From: Mactra quadrangularis
Taxonomy: Eukaryota; Mollusca; Bivalvia; Venerida; Mactridae
Assembly (NCBI GenBank): GCA_025267735.1
Contig: CM046307.1
Location: 50,449,395 to 50,513,394, forward strand
DNA: 64,000 nucleotides
Direction of reading: 5' to 3'
Below are positions 10,215-25,200 of this stretch, piece by piece. The first letter of the stretch is position 1, and every line of letters begins with the position of its first letter. A program made the translations under genes and the position numbers. The notes beneath the pieces were generated by a model. It did no database searches and was not told the DNA's origin. It saw only the letters and a list, made by a program, of their open reading frames with translations.

Positions 10215-13200
10215 ATGTTCAATAAAAATGTGCTTGTAATCTATTTTATTTTATATTTCACGGTTTTGGAAGCTGGCGATGGTAAGTGACTTATTGCGTT
10301 ATTTTAATTGTAATTGTATTATTTTGATTCTTATTGCATTATTTTAATCATTATTTAATTTATTGCATTATTTTGATTATTATTGGGATTATCTTTAATT
10401 TGAAATATCACACTGCTTTAAAGTGCAACTAGTAGACCATCCAAATCCAAAATAGCTGAGTAGTCTTTAAATAGGGATCTATTTCTTCTCAAGCATCAAA
10501 CAAAAATATCAAAATAACTTTATTTAAATATCTTAAAATATCAATGAATTATTAAAAAAATATTTTTTACCTTTGGTTAGTCAGTGAATTAAAAATGCAG
10601 TAAATTTCTATTAATAGGTCTTTATAGAGACACTTTCTTACTATAGGGGCATTTTTTCTTCTTAAATTAAGCATTTGGTACTAAAAATCATCAAAAATAG
10701 GTGGTCTTTAGAGCACATAACTTTACTGTACATGGAATGTCGTTAAGGTTAATCATTGTGATTTGTTATGTAAGATAATTAAACAGATTTTTTGAGATGT
10801 TGTATCTACTAGTTAAGTATGTGACTATGAAACTATAAAAAAGTGTAAGCAAACATATAAGGAAACAAGCAACAGTAAAAACACACACTACCACACGACC
10901 AAAAGCAAAAAAGGGACGTTTTTGTAGATTTTTGTAGAAGGGACGTCACAGACAAATAACGAAAACATGACAAAACATGATAACGACTATAGATTCTAAG
11001 GTGCACCAAACTTACACTTGCCCCAAAAGGACAGAGACGCTTAAGTCTTAATAATAATAAATCCGCGTACATTTGAGGATATTAAAGCCCGGGTTTATAA
11101 AGTTATTAACAAGATCAAAACAATTGGCAGATCTTGTAATTATAACTTGACACACGCTGCATTCCATTATTTTCATACAAGCTGGAAAGTTTATAGTATA
11201 AGTAAGTTCCGCTATTAAGACCGTCTTGGTTATTGCAAAATCATGTGTGCCCACATTGCTCAGTCTCCGAATATTTTTAAGAAAATATAAAGCCTACTTG
11301 TTTGTTTATTAACCACTATGATCACAAGAGCGATTTTATCTTTTATTATTTTTTTCTTTTAACACCTTGTCAACACAATTAAGGTCATTTTACGGCGTCC
11401 AGCGCACCACCTAACCTATCTTTCCTGGACCCTTGTCTATAACCAGTACTCACCTACCTTTCCACAAGGCCGGAAACTTCTCCATATAATCTAATCAATG
11501 GAGGAAAATCGACATTATTATCAAATTTTCATGAAAGGGTATAACCTCCCCGGTGGGATTCGAACCTGCACCCCTCGGGCACGAGATTCCAAATCCCGGC
11601 GCGCTACCAACTGCGCTATCGACCCAGGTTTCACTAAAGCGAGTACTGATGTTTAGTATTCATCACTACTCAGTATTTATTATATTATTATTTTTTTTAA
11701 ATTCTCTTTTAACCCATTTATTCCTAAATTATGCATATACTTGTAAAGCCCTTCTGAACATATTTTCAATATGAAAAGAGCGCTATATATATAAATAAAT
11801 AAATAGAGGAATTAAAATAACAAAAGTAAACGCTTTAATACACTGTTCAACTTAACTAAGAACAGTACGTTCTACGTGAAGTCAGAAAGAATTTCAATTA
11901 TTTGAACTTAAGTCTTATTTTACAGTGAATAATACGATAAATAATTCTATCTGATGATTCTATCACCATAGTTATCTTAACAAACAGAAAGGTAGTTAAC
12001 TAGTTAGATTAAAATAGATTATTTCTAATAGATCATGTCATGATAGTGTTAAATAATTCCAATATTCTGACAACAAACTGTTATTTCACATATATTTATC
12101 TATAAAAATATACTAGGAGGGGCGGGGCGTGGCCCAGCGGTTACGACGTTGGACTGGTAATCATTGGATACCAGCTCCGCGTTGGTTCGAGTTCCATCTA
12201 AACTCTACCCTGTTGTTTCCTTAATCAAGGAACTTTATCCTACTAGCTCAGTACATGGGGACCAGAAAAGTGATTAATCTTAGTTGTAAGAACTTGTTTC
12301 ATTATCGAACTAAAATAAATCAGTATGAACTAAATATATAGACCTTATTACAGACGAAAATATACATATTCTCGTACTGCATGTAGTATTCTTCATATTG
12401 TCGTAACTTCAGCGTACGATTTTTTATTACTTATTCATAATTAATATTGTCATGAAATCACAATTCAGATTGCAGCTGTATACACTTTTAATCTTGTATT
12501 TTTGTAGTTTCATTTGGTTTTACTATAGTGGCTGATTTACGCCATGTCGTATTTTCGTTTCTTCGCCGCGAAGATTAGAAAAAATACGAAAAAACGAAGG
12601 CACGACAAATCCTTGGATACTCAAAGTACTTGGATACTCGCAGCAGCCCAATAATTCGGTCCCTACTTAATCAGTCGATCAATATATATCAAAAAAGACA
12701 AAACACGAAGTTATGTGCTTCTAAATCGGTTCTAAATTAATCTGAAAATATTCTATATATTTTCTAATAATAGACTGCGATACGTCGATTTCAGACGTGA
12801 CGAGTACTCGGATACTCGCCGCAGCCATAATAAATTAACACCATATTATTTGATTATGGATTGTTTATCATATAAAATGGATTTCGCTATACTCACTAGA
12901 CAATCTCTTTCGTTCGACATAATAAAACATCTAAAACTAGTTATATTACATTTTCTAGATTTTTAAACTAAACATCCATGTTGTCATCACTTTTAATATT
13001 TCAGATATTTAATTACAGCTGCCAGAATATTTAACCACAGGTATCAAACCTATGAAATTCACCCTTTCATTCAAGTTGCAGCTCATTAACAAAATCACTC
13101 TGGTTATTGACCAATAACTGGTATAGGAAAAACTATAAATGTAAATTTTGTTCATGTTCCGAATTGACAAAATTTATATTCTGATACCCCCCGTAGAAAT

Positions 13201-16200
13201 TGACAAAAACACAATTGATTCTAAAGTGATAATAAATTCCATGTTATATGATACATTCCATATCTAATTTATATGGTCTTAATTATTAAAAATTCTATTG
13301 AACATCGTATTCATAATTTCGTTTTAACAAAAAGCAGCAGAACCGTTTATTAATAGAGTTTTTAGAATAATCCAAGTGTATGCGTATTTTTCACCAACCA
13401 TTTGTGTGGTAATTTGGTCGTAGTCTTCATGCAATGTGAGAACGGATGACTTCGAAACCGATCATCCGGATTTGATTGCTGGTCCGACCAAACCTTAGAT
13501 ATGAAAAATTCGGCATTGATTGTGATTTTTCTAAAACACAAGCAAAATTCAATTTAATTCTATTATTTAATATTTTACACATTTAATCTAATTTTTATTT
13601 TCCCCTTGATCAGCCCGGGTGGGTTCGATGCCAACAACCCGTTAGACACTTCAGATAAGAAGTCATGCGCGTAGCTTACTTCGCCACGGAGCAAAGTTTG
13701 CAATTTTTATTTACGACAAATATACAAGACACCAGACCGATACTAGTGGCAATAACCAAACAACTAATGAAGTAAACATACGCTTGTTTTTTTCGCTGAT
13801 TTCTTTTAATGACAAGTAATTAAAGGACATCAAATATTGGAGAATACGATTTATACTTTTCTGTCAGCTAATTTCCTCATTGGTCCGTTGAATTTTGTTC
13901 ATAAACAGGAAATTATTCGCACAAAAATTAAGTCGAACGGTAAACTATGTCATTTGCACACATAGTTTGTGCAGACGGTTCATAGTTAACTATTGCATTT
14001 CTCTCTGTTGGTATTTTTGGAACAAGAAAGGTAAACTTATTTCATGCGCTTTTTGATTTTCTTCTATATTTTTGGCTTGGGCAAAAATAGACGAAAAACA
14101 AGTTTTTGGTTACTTTTTGAAGGTCATGTGACCATGGAGTCTGAATATAGAAACCCGGGGCCAAAAACAAGTATTTATACCTTAGACCATTGCAATCTCC
14201 GTAAACAGATATCCTGTAGAGCGTTTTCGTACAGAATCTCTACTGTCTCCGTGGAAGGTCACGTTGAGATGAACTTTTTGTCGACCAATCAATGCGTAGC
14301 TTTCATCTAGACGAAAACACTATTAATCACATTTTGATTTCGTAATTTCTAATTTTAGACCAAGGTTTGCATGCCAATTTAACGGCGGTATTATTCACAG
14401 TCTGCGATTGGGCGGCTCATATTAAATTGCGTGACGTAGACGATGTAAACAAGTTACGTATCATAACAATTTGGTCATGAATATTATGATGAAAAAAGGT
14501 CACATGAACGCGACCTTCGTTTGGAAAAGGCCAGATCTAAATTAGCGAGTATGCGAGCGGAAATTTTTAGATCGGGTTTTAATCAGATTGACATTGGACC
14601 AACGGTCAGTCTCTCACCAATGTCGCATTGATAGTATCGCAATAGCCCAGATCATAGGAAGTACGTGTTTTAAATAATAATGGTGAAAACAACATAGTCC
14701 AAGAAATTTAATAAGGTGAATCAGTCCACGTGATAAATCAAAATATTGGCGTGAAACAGTAGGATGTTCACAATTATTTTAGTTGTTGTTTGTTTTGATA
14801 GATGGGATAAACTCCCCTTTCTAAATATATAATCTAAATGATTGAACTCTCAAATACATCTAGAGATTATTTTTCAGTTGATTAATAATGTGGATTATTG
14901 CTTCATCGGGAACCTCCAATACACTTAAAGCCCCTATACAAAGACTTACACTGTCCACTAACAATGACCCATGGACTACAAAGCAAATAGATATTTATCT
15001 GGTCTAGTACAAATGTGTTTTATATTATTTCAAGCATTTCTAATAATAAAGAAAACATGATTTTGTCATCATTGCATTTCAAAGCGGAAGTAAAGTAAAG
15101 CGAAACCAAATGAAGAAGTTAGCTGTCAATACCTAAACAATACATGTAGTTTTGATCACGTGTTTGTTTAAAGTTAACTATTGTAATAAGTATGTATGTA
15201 TGCATGTAATAAGAAAAAAAACTTTCTCCAAATAACATTATTAAGCTCTAAAACGATTTTGAACCGTACATATTTAACATAGAAATGAAAAAAGTGTGCT
15301 CTTATAGATGGAACCGAGCCCCTTTTTAAAAGCGGTCACTGTCAATCTTAAAGTTGGAATGCAAATGGTGGTTTGACATGTTTAATTTGTCCTTTTAAGA
15401 CGTTGTATTTGAATGACTTCACGGTTTGAAGACAGGTTTAATCATAGGTAGCCGGGAAGATTCCCTGTCGTAAACATTATCTCAGTCGTGCCGGCCGTCT
15501 ATGCCTGCTGTAAATAAATACTAATATACATGTATATCCCGTAATCGTATAATAGTGGCTTTAACTGTGCCTACCTTTCATTCATGTACATTCTGAGAGA
15601 GGGAAAAAAGCCACGTGTTTGCCGACAGTGAAATTAGTAATTTAACCATCAATTTAATGTGCCAACACTTGCTATCATTAAGATAAGTATGTTGACATAT
15701 TAGAGGTATAAATCTGTATTAATAAGATAACATGATTTAATCAGCACAGTATTATAACCATGTGATAGTGGCAGCCAAGTTATTTATTGTCTTAACATTA
15801 TATGTACATAGTTTTAAAATAATACCTGAGGTTTTTTATCATGATTCCATCATTAGCGCTGACATTTAATAACAAAATAATAGGAATTTGCTTACTATCC
15901 TTGATTATTAACATATGCTTGGAAGAAAAAACTCGACTGATGAGCTCTGTAGGTAGCGCGTCTGATTGTTGCATCACGGTTCGCGGATTCGAGCCACAAA
16001 CTTTCGTTGTACTAGTATTTAGTATTGAAATCGTTTTAACGACCATTCTCCCTCCGTTATTCAGGAGTTTTACTTTTGGCAACAACCAACAACATATTTA
16101 TGTTTGTATCAGGCCTCCAGTCCATAACAAGTATAACCAGTTACAATATGAATGTTTGTACATGGTAAACAGCATTGGTATTTTAGTATGAGAACAATAT

Positions 16201-19200
16201 AATGGAACAAGATGATAAATTCAAAACAGGCATTTTTCTTGCAGTTGCATGATATATATAACAAGCAATATTTTTATAATGGTCTGATTTTAACTAGCTA
16301 GTAGAATGTAAAGTTTGTTAATTGATGGATTATTGTGGAATTTAGAAGGAATTAAGAGCTTTCAAATATCAGAATATACGGGACAAATTTAAAATTTAAC
16401 TCAGCATGGCTTGGAATATGTAGTTAAACAAATTATACAATGATTCAACTCCCATACCAAACTATACCAATGGTTTTTAGCATGAAACTCATATTGTTTA
16501 GTATTGTGCGATGGTAAAGTGATAAATAAGAGTGATTAATATACAAACGTACATAAAAAGAATGAGTTTCTTTATTGTGGTGTAATAATTTCTTATCGAC
16601 TTAATTTTAATCTGGTAATGGGTTGTTAAAAGTATAACTCTCGAATGTGGAGGATACATGAAGTATATCGATGAAATAAATGGAGGATTTATTGCTCCCA
16701 CAACAGACTAACCTCTTATGTATAAGTGTCTGTGCTTACAGTACTTTGATTCGATAAAACAAGATGGACGCCAGTGATAAATGTATCACACTAGTTAGAA
16801 CACTTAGACAATATTGTAATTTTTCTTGTAAAAGTCAGGAACATAAAAATACAATTATTGTCATTATTTTGGTACTTGAGTTGCGTTGTTGATTTTTTGT
16901 CGTTGTCGTATTTTAAAGCATCGTACGTCACGATTTCATAGCGCACTACAGTAAAGTTTTGGTACTAAGATCGCACTGATTAAGGCAAATCATGGGACAT
17001 TTTACGTTTATTTTCAAATCCCAACCGTTTATTTCGAGAAGAAAATATGTCATCTTATTGAGAACATTCCTTGATTAATCGATTTCGATGGCCCAGATAG
17101 CGGGTCGTTTCTGTTAAAGCAAAATGATAATCAGCCAGTCTCATACGCTTTAATAAACACATACATATGTTATAAACATTAAAAATGAGATTTTCAGTAT
17201 TTACTGTCAGAATTAATTACTTAAAATGAGTATTTTTACAAGCAATGAAAGAAATGTGAAAGTTAACATACTGGTGTTTTGAATATATGCATCTTTATTA
17301 AAGAGATTTTTGGACAAAATGATTTCCTTTTTATGTATTGCATTTCTACATTTTCCTGTTTATTTTGTCTCATTTCTACAATTTATTCCAATAAAACGAT
17401 TCATTTGTTTCAATTTGTTGTATTTATTCAGTAAAGTGATACTTCATATTTATCCGGTTTAATCTAATTTATTCAAACAAAACATGTTATTTTCCTCCAA
17501 TCAGATTCATCAACGTCAGACGTCACGGAGTTACCGGAAGTAGTAATCACAAATAAATATGATGGATTGTGGGATAGAGATAACACATCGATAAACACAG
17601 AGAATATCCGGACGGATGAACATTTGAATTTGAATATTACAACAGAGGCACAGAAACCACCATGGCCGACAATTCCTACATCTTTAAACAATTTACCATG
17701 TTCTGTTCTAAAGGAGTATGGCGGATGGTCATTTATATACACATATTCAAAAGAGGAAATTTCAGGACTTTTATGCCGATGTAAAAAAGTCTGCAGAAAA
17801 GTAACAGTGTCACCGGAAGTGAAAGAAGACATATTAGATTTACTCAACAATCCATTATCAGAGTTGAATTTAAAAGAATTTGTTCCCATCGTTACAGTAT
17901 ACAGTGTAATATTCCTGGTCGGTGTTTTGGGTAAGTTTCATATTACGCACATTTCAAACTGTTCGATATATACTCTCCATTTAAGGGATTCGTCGGGAAA
18001 AGTCATCAATTTGAACCTTCATTCTTTTGTTGATTTGCTCATTTGAACTATGTTTATCTACAAAAAAGATAGTTCACCAAACTTTAAGAAAATTTATAGC
18101 CACTATATAGTGTTCCCCAAACATGTAAATTTCACGCCAAATTACATAAAACGTACTATATACATGTATCTGGTCAATGAATAAGAAATGACCTTTTTTA
18201 TCATTTAATTATATTATTATGGTGATGCACATTAGAAATAAACCCATGTCACTTTTTCATGTGGTTTTACAGCATTTTTAAAGCAAAATACATTGACCAA
18301 GCACACCAAACGTCCATTTGCTATTCTATGAATTGCCTTGTACCAAAAAGAATCACTCTTGTGTTTGTGCCTTACACACAACTTTTGACACCATGCTATT
18401 TTGCTAACCATTGTAAGCACTATAATTTTACAAATGCCTTCCAAGAATAATGACTAGAAAACGTGCCGTCTTAAATGAAAACTATTGAAAACATTCTCGT
18501 ACCCCAAGGATATACAAGGTCCTTGGTACCCAAAGGTTATCAAGATTCTCGATTTTACGAAAGTCAGGAAAGCGTCTGGGTACGAGAAGGTTGAAAATGG
18601 GCATTAAAGATATCCGAACAAATGATTTACCATAATTTACCCCAAATTTAGTGTTTGACTATAATTTTATAAAACTCTTGTATTCGGGCGTATTTTTGAA
18701 ACTACAGTAAAGTTCCATTGACTGGACCATCAAAATCGACGATGATGTGTTTTATAGTGAAATAGTCTTAATTTAGGGACTTTTTTGATCTCAGATTAAT
18801 CATGTTGGACTATGAAAACGCCCAAATCGTATAATTTTGCTTTGTCCGTTATTTATAGTCCGTTGTGTGCCCCAATGCCTAAGTATGCATGATTTTGTAA
18901 TACAAGTAACCAGGATGGTCTTCATAGCGGAACTCTACTGTATATTTATTACTGTTAATGGTTTATTTATACAATATATATTTTACTTTAGGTAATATTC
19001 TGACAATTATTGGTGTGTCCACATGGATGAAGAAGAGATCACCAACCTATGCCTTCATTATAAGTTTATCATGTTCAGATCTCCTACTCTTGTCCATATG
19101 TTTACCTTTAAAGGTACAGTACAACCTTTATTATAGGTCTAGCATGTTCCGATCTGCTACTCTTGTCCATTTGTTTACCTTTAAAGGTACAGTGCAACCT

Positions 19201-22200
19201 TCATTATAAGCCTATCATGTTCTGATTAGCTGCTCTTGTCCATTTGTTTACCTTTAAAGGTACAGTACAAAAAATAACTTTTTTATATATTAAAGTACAA
19301 AATTCTAACATAGGCACGTGCGTTTTCACTCTTTATTTAATGTGACGTCATCTATGCTTTATTATTCAACAAAATATAGCTCGTGGCGGCTGTTGAAATT
19401 TTACTCCCCACGTTAAATGCGCAAAGCCGAAAATGGCGCCCGAGTTTATAAGGGTTGACTTTTACAATTAGGTTTCTATTCTATAATTAAGATTTTAATA
19501 TTTTTTGTTCGGAATAAGAAACACCTATCTGTGAGAATTGTGTAAATAAATGCTATTTTCGGCCTTTGTACTGGGGTGGATTTCAACAGCATGACGTTTC
19601 TAACAGTTAAAAATAGTTCTATAAATATATCTTTTCTACGGATGTATTTTACGATGTTAGAATCGAAATAACTTACAGTTGTCTATATTTTGTTGTCTAA
19701 TAAAATATAGGCACTCGTTTGATGCGCTTATTAAATCACTCGTGCTAAAGCACTCGTGATTTAATCATACGCGCATCACAACTCGTGCCTATATTTTATT
19801 AGACAACAAAATATAGACAACTGTAAGTTATTTCTTAATTAATATACATTTAACATAAAGGGAATACGGTGGGTGTTGTTCAAGAGAGGTTGTACTATAT
19901 CTCGTCATTAATGGCCTTTTGCACGGACATTTTGAGCATCAATCTACATGTGATTAGAATAATACCTAATTATTTCAATCAGTAATATACATGTATATTG
20001 TTTGATACTATGAAGCCATAACTCACAAAAACTATCAATATATCAAGCCATTGTAGACATTATTTTTATCAGTTGAACCGTTAATGTGGAAAAAACACAG
20101 ATCGTAGAATGTTAATTGCATGTTTGAAGATTCTGTACTGGTACAACAATTACATTTAAACAAAATAATGTTTTTCCTGTCCAGTGAATTGTGAACATCT
20201 TGTCTTTGAACTGTAATAATTAACAACAAATTTATACAAGTTAAAACAGTTACCTTTTTCATATACATTGTGTAGTTTTTACGCGTACGCTTAACAACGT
20301 CGTATTGTTTTGCTAAGATGTACATACATATAAAAGATTGTTTGCAACTTATGAATTTTACGACGAAATATTACCTATTAATCTAAAAGCACCATTTTAC
20401 TATTCATTTAACTATTACATTGTATTATCAATCAATATAAAATATTGTAAATTGTTCTGAATAAATGTATTGTTAAAATGCATTTAACTGACGATGGCAC
20501 AAACCTTAACCTCGCAGATTTAAATATTTAATATTATCCATTAGCCTTGTACATAAATACGGGTCTCTGTTTTGACCGATCGTGAGTACAGAAGTACTGA
20601 AGAGAGTATTTTAATCAGCAGCGTCATTGACAGTTGAATAAAATGTAACATTATACCATTTAAATATGCTCTACAAAATGTACATCTTTATTGCCTCCAA
20701 AAGAGTCAAAGATTTACAAGTTTTGATATAACAACACAAAGTGAATACAAATAGTAAATATGTACAGACATTGACACATATGGTTAGGTTATTTAAGAAA
20801 TTAATATGGTACCCTTGATCTTGTCGGTCTGTCACCCATTTATAATTGTAACTTATTGAGCAATCATGATAATCAGTCTCATGTTGGTATTTGAAGGCGT
20901 GGATACAATTGTGAACATATATGTACTGTTTGGTCATAACCCTATTTGAAAATAAATGTGAAATTAGCCAATAAATTCAATATTTGACACGGTTTTGACA
21001 CGGTATATATATAAGGTTCAAGTGTATAATAGATATTATGTTATAGCCACGCATACATGTCCCCGTATGAGACTAGTGATCTTTGCTAGTGTTCTCCGCC
21101 ATACAATAAATGACATACAAATGTTATATACTTCATAGGTAACAGAGTATTTTCATCTTGGTGAAGTATTCACAGAGTTTACATGTAAACTATCGTACTA
21201 TCTACGAGATTTTACGTTAACATGTTCTGTTCTAACATTAACTGTCATCAGTTTTGAAAGGTAAGTAATCAGTTTGACTTTATTCAGAAAAAAACGTTTT
21301 TACATGGGATGCGTTTAAGATATTTAAGTCTCAGCAATCGTATCACAAAAGTGACGCGGATTATTACATTAGGTCGTGCGCAGTCAGATTCAGCGCAACG
21401 ATATGAAATTAGGTTAACACCTACGCGAAAAAAATAGTCTCCTTATAAACAATATCGAAGAGTATTAGTCTTGCTGTTGTGATTGTTCTAAGAGTGTCGG
21501 TTCAACGTGCTAACCATCTATACCATACTAAGGATTTTGCCATCTCTGTATACATTATTTAACAAGCAACATGTTGTCAAAATAAGATTATATCACCGAG
21601 AATACTGCTGATGAAAGATTACTGTTAACATCAGAAATGACATTTTCGGTGCCTAAATTATTCTTTGTAAAAATCATGGTCATACTGTGACTCATATAGT
21701 GCTGTTGCGAACATATCATGCTTTTTACTAGTTTGTTATAAAAGTATGGAATAAGACATATCTGATAAAGCCGCCAATAATGTTGATATCTTGAAACAAA
21801 AGTACAAATATGCAAATATATGAGAACAGGGGCATATCTTAAATATTATCAAAGAGAAATCAAAGCCAAGATCATATTTAGAACAGCGGGGGCATATAAC
21901 TCATTTGAGCGTAAGTTTATGTTTGCGACAAGTAAAAATTTCCGACGATTTCTTGATCCTCTGAAATCTTGCTGGATTTCCCTATTGTAATTCATGTTAT
22001 GTTCTCAGCGTTCATAGTAAAGTCAGAGATATTATCCTGACTAAACACAGAGACTATCTAAGATCAAAGTAGCGTCAATGGTACTATACAGCACATGATA
22101 ACTAGTCATTTACACAAATTAAAGCACGACAATACAGGACAATTAAGCGAGTTTCGATCAATCATAATTTTCTGAACAATCCTCAGTATATATTTTATCT

Positions 22201-25200
22201 TCTAGGCGAAAATTTTGGTTACAGTGAAACCTTACTTAACGGTCAACTTAAAATAAAAACCAACCCTTTATAAACAACCACCTCCCAATGAAACCATCTG
22301 TATAAATACACAACCGCATATTATTATGATTCGAACAATATAACATTACTTGTTTGTGTAAACATTAAAATAAACCAATCCATTCCAAAGGTAGCGCAGT
22401 ATTGAAAATAAATGGTTTGTTTTAAGCACCACCCCTATAGTCAATTAAGCCGGAAATGGTAGAAAACTTTACCATTTCACAAAAATAGCACTCATAAAAC
22501 ATAGTAGAACTAACTTTATATAATATTTTATTGTCATTCTGAGCATTCCCCTGTGTTGGATAAGTTCATGGTATCGTTAACATAAACAGGATTCTGTTTT
22601 TGTTCGAACTATTACTACAGAGCACCATCAACTTATTCCAAGTACCAATTACCACTTATCAACATATACTACCAAAATGAGGATCATTCATCAATAACAG
22701 TCGCCTTCAGATATCAACCTATAACAACAGCCATCTCAAAATACCATCAACTAAACTACCCAAGAACATCTATCTCCAAATAGTAGCCACAGCAATAACA
22801 GTCGTACCTCAATAACAACAATTCCATAGCAACAGCCCTCTCTAAGTAACAATATTTTTTCAACAACGACAGTCATCATTGCCGACAGTCATTCCTGAGC
22901 AATTGACAACTAAGAATATTCCATTCTGGCATTTTCTAAAATCAGCTACCTCTCTAAAACAGCCATTTTATCATTATTTTGGTTCTATTTTCTGCTGTTT
23001 TATTTCACTGCAAGTGCGAGCAGTAGTCTAGTAGTAGGTCGCGTACATGGAGATCGAGAGGTCCCGGGTTCGAACACTACTAAGGACACTGATATATTCC
23101 TTGAGCAAGAAAGTTACCTACGATTGCTTCACTCCACCCATGTGTAAATGGGTACCTGCGAGGGTGGTATAATGCCGCTGCGCCAATTTGTCGGCTGCAC
23201 TTAGCGGTGTAAAACACTTCCTATGGAGATAGTTACAAAGATACAAGAAGCTCAATGACCAGGGGTAATAGTTGTAAAGTCGGTGAACATGCATAAGCAT
23301 GAAGCTTAAACTATAAAATACCATTACTTTTTTACTTTTACATTTTATATTGACATTGGCCACTTTAAAAGGGTTCACTGTATTCCTGTTGTTTTTCTTG
23401 TTGTTGTTTATCCTGATGTTTCCTTCTATCTATCACCGTAATTTACAGATATAATTGTCCCTGTGCTTCAAGTATGATAAATATTGAAGTGTTTTAATTA
23501 AATCATTAATACGCCATCTACTTCATTATCAACCATTTTATGTTGTTAGAACGCTGTTGTCAGAGCATTTTTGTTGTTGTTGCTGTTATCTAAAACGTTC
23601 AATGTCGGTTTTATCTCAGATATAAATGTCCATAATTATCTTGTTTTATGTTTTCTCTAAACGGTTTGAAAAACAACAATATAATTATTATTATTCTCAT
23701 CTCAACATTTCCGGGTTATTATCTATAAGTGTTGTAATTGTTGGAGTTTCCTATCATATCTTTTTATTTAGAAAAACAACAGTTATTCTGTCACGGTATT
23801 GGTGTTTTTTTATAAAATGATCAATATACATGTCAGTGAGTCTTTTAATGATAAATAATAACAACTTATAAACATGATTCATCGTAAGTCGAAAGCAGGA
23901 ACTTTTACCATCTATTTAATGTTTAATATCATGTCCAATCTATTCCAAATACTGTTTAAATTTAATATGGAGAGGGCGTGTCTGAGCTCACGGTTGCTAC
24001 ATTTACGGAAGAAACTCGATAAATTCTGAAGTTTCATATAAGCGTAGACGCGTATTTAACTTGTCGCGGTCGAGAACGCTTTGTAGCAACGCACATTGGG
24101 ATCTGGCATACATGTACGACCGCACTTCGAGGTCATAGACATAAATGAAAGTATTAATGATTATTAAAATACATTGTATTTTTATTTGTAATTATGCAAA
24201 ATGTAAGACATAACACAGTATAATGACGGACGTAGAAACTATGATATGTTATACATGTATATCAAATTTCGATATGAAGTTAACTACGCTTTGGGGTCCA
24301 ACGGTCAAGTGCCAAAGTGCGTTTGAATCCTAAGTGCGTTGCTGCAACGCCTATCTAAAATCCATAGAAAGTTATATCGGACATTTTTTCTTGTTTCTTG
24401 CTTTTGTAATACACTGACCTTTATAATACGATGACAAACTATCGCGTGCAGGATGTAGTTCACTTTCCAGTATTTACCAGACTGCCTGTTGTTAGTATGC
24501 AATTATGTTGTTAAACTATATCTATATATTTCTATTTTAAAGGTACTATGCTATATGTAGACCATTTGTTGTACAATATTTATGTACCTGGGAACGTGCA
24601 AGGAAGATAATATTGATCACGTGGTCTTTATCAACATTTCTAGCCACGCCCACACCGTTTATCGTGGTAAGTACATTTTAACACTGAAGTCTGTACTAAA
24701 CAAATTACCCTGCTATAGTTTAATTATACAAAACCACCATGTAAAGTACATATTTATAAAGCTATTATAAACGGATTTTTTTTAATTCAACGTTCTATTC
24801 ACTTTTATTATACATGAATACCAATGGCGTACCCAGCTAGGGTCAAGGTATAGAATATATATAGCCTCTCCTAACTAAGGTACTATCGATGCATCGGCTA
24901 TCCCACGATACATTACTCCGCTATGCTGCGTTATGTACCGTGGGTCATTTGGTTAGGAAAATCTCGTAATTGGTTCCGCAAGGAAACCACTGCGGAAAAA
25001 CACTGCGGAAAAATACGTTTAATATCTAAGGTTTGATTTACCATTTAAAATGGCGGCCTCCATGAGTGATTTTTCTGAAGCGGGTGAAGAAAATCCCAAT
25101 ATGACGTCATTGTCATTGAAGAGTATCAAACTTTAATTGTAACATGCGATTTCATTGGAAGAAGTTTGGTCTCCCCTGTCTCATGCATATTCACGCAAAC

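Larger units (their letters stand above)
10282..17504 (+). other. GPCR intron 1 (7.2 kb)
   Basis: It begins GTAAGT after GAT-G and ends CCAATCAG before the phase-completing AT. It holds SINEs at 11360-11638, 12119-12315 and 15925-16060, and a dispersed repeat at about 14930-15360 that recurs at 58118-58480. A stretch near 13950-14180 resembles 55380-55580. No further exon was recognised. Confidence 0.7.

Noticed and set aside
11550..11638. Functional tRNA genes at this and other sites with A- and B-box sequences
   Set aside because: All are followed by shared SINE bodies, have degenerate stems, and occur as families.
15798..16191. Open frames of 95 and 116 codons on opposite strands
   Set aside because: They overlap a SINE head and have no domain, signal or splice support.
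17473..17889. 138-codon minus-strand frame
   Set aside because: It is antisense to GPCR exon 2, which has correct splice borders and an encoded TM1.
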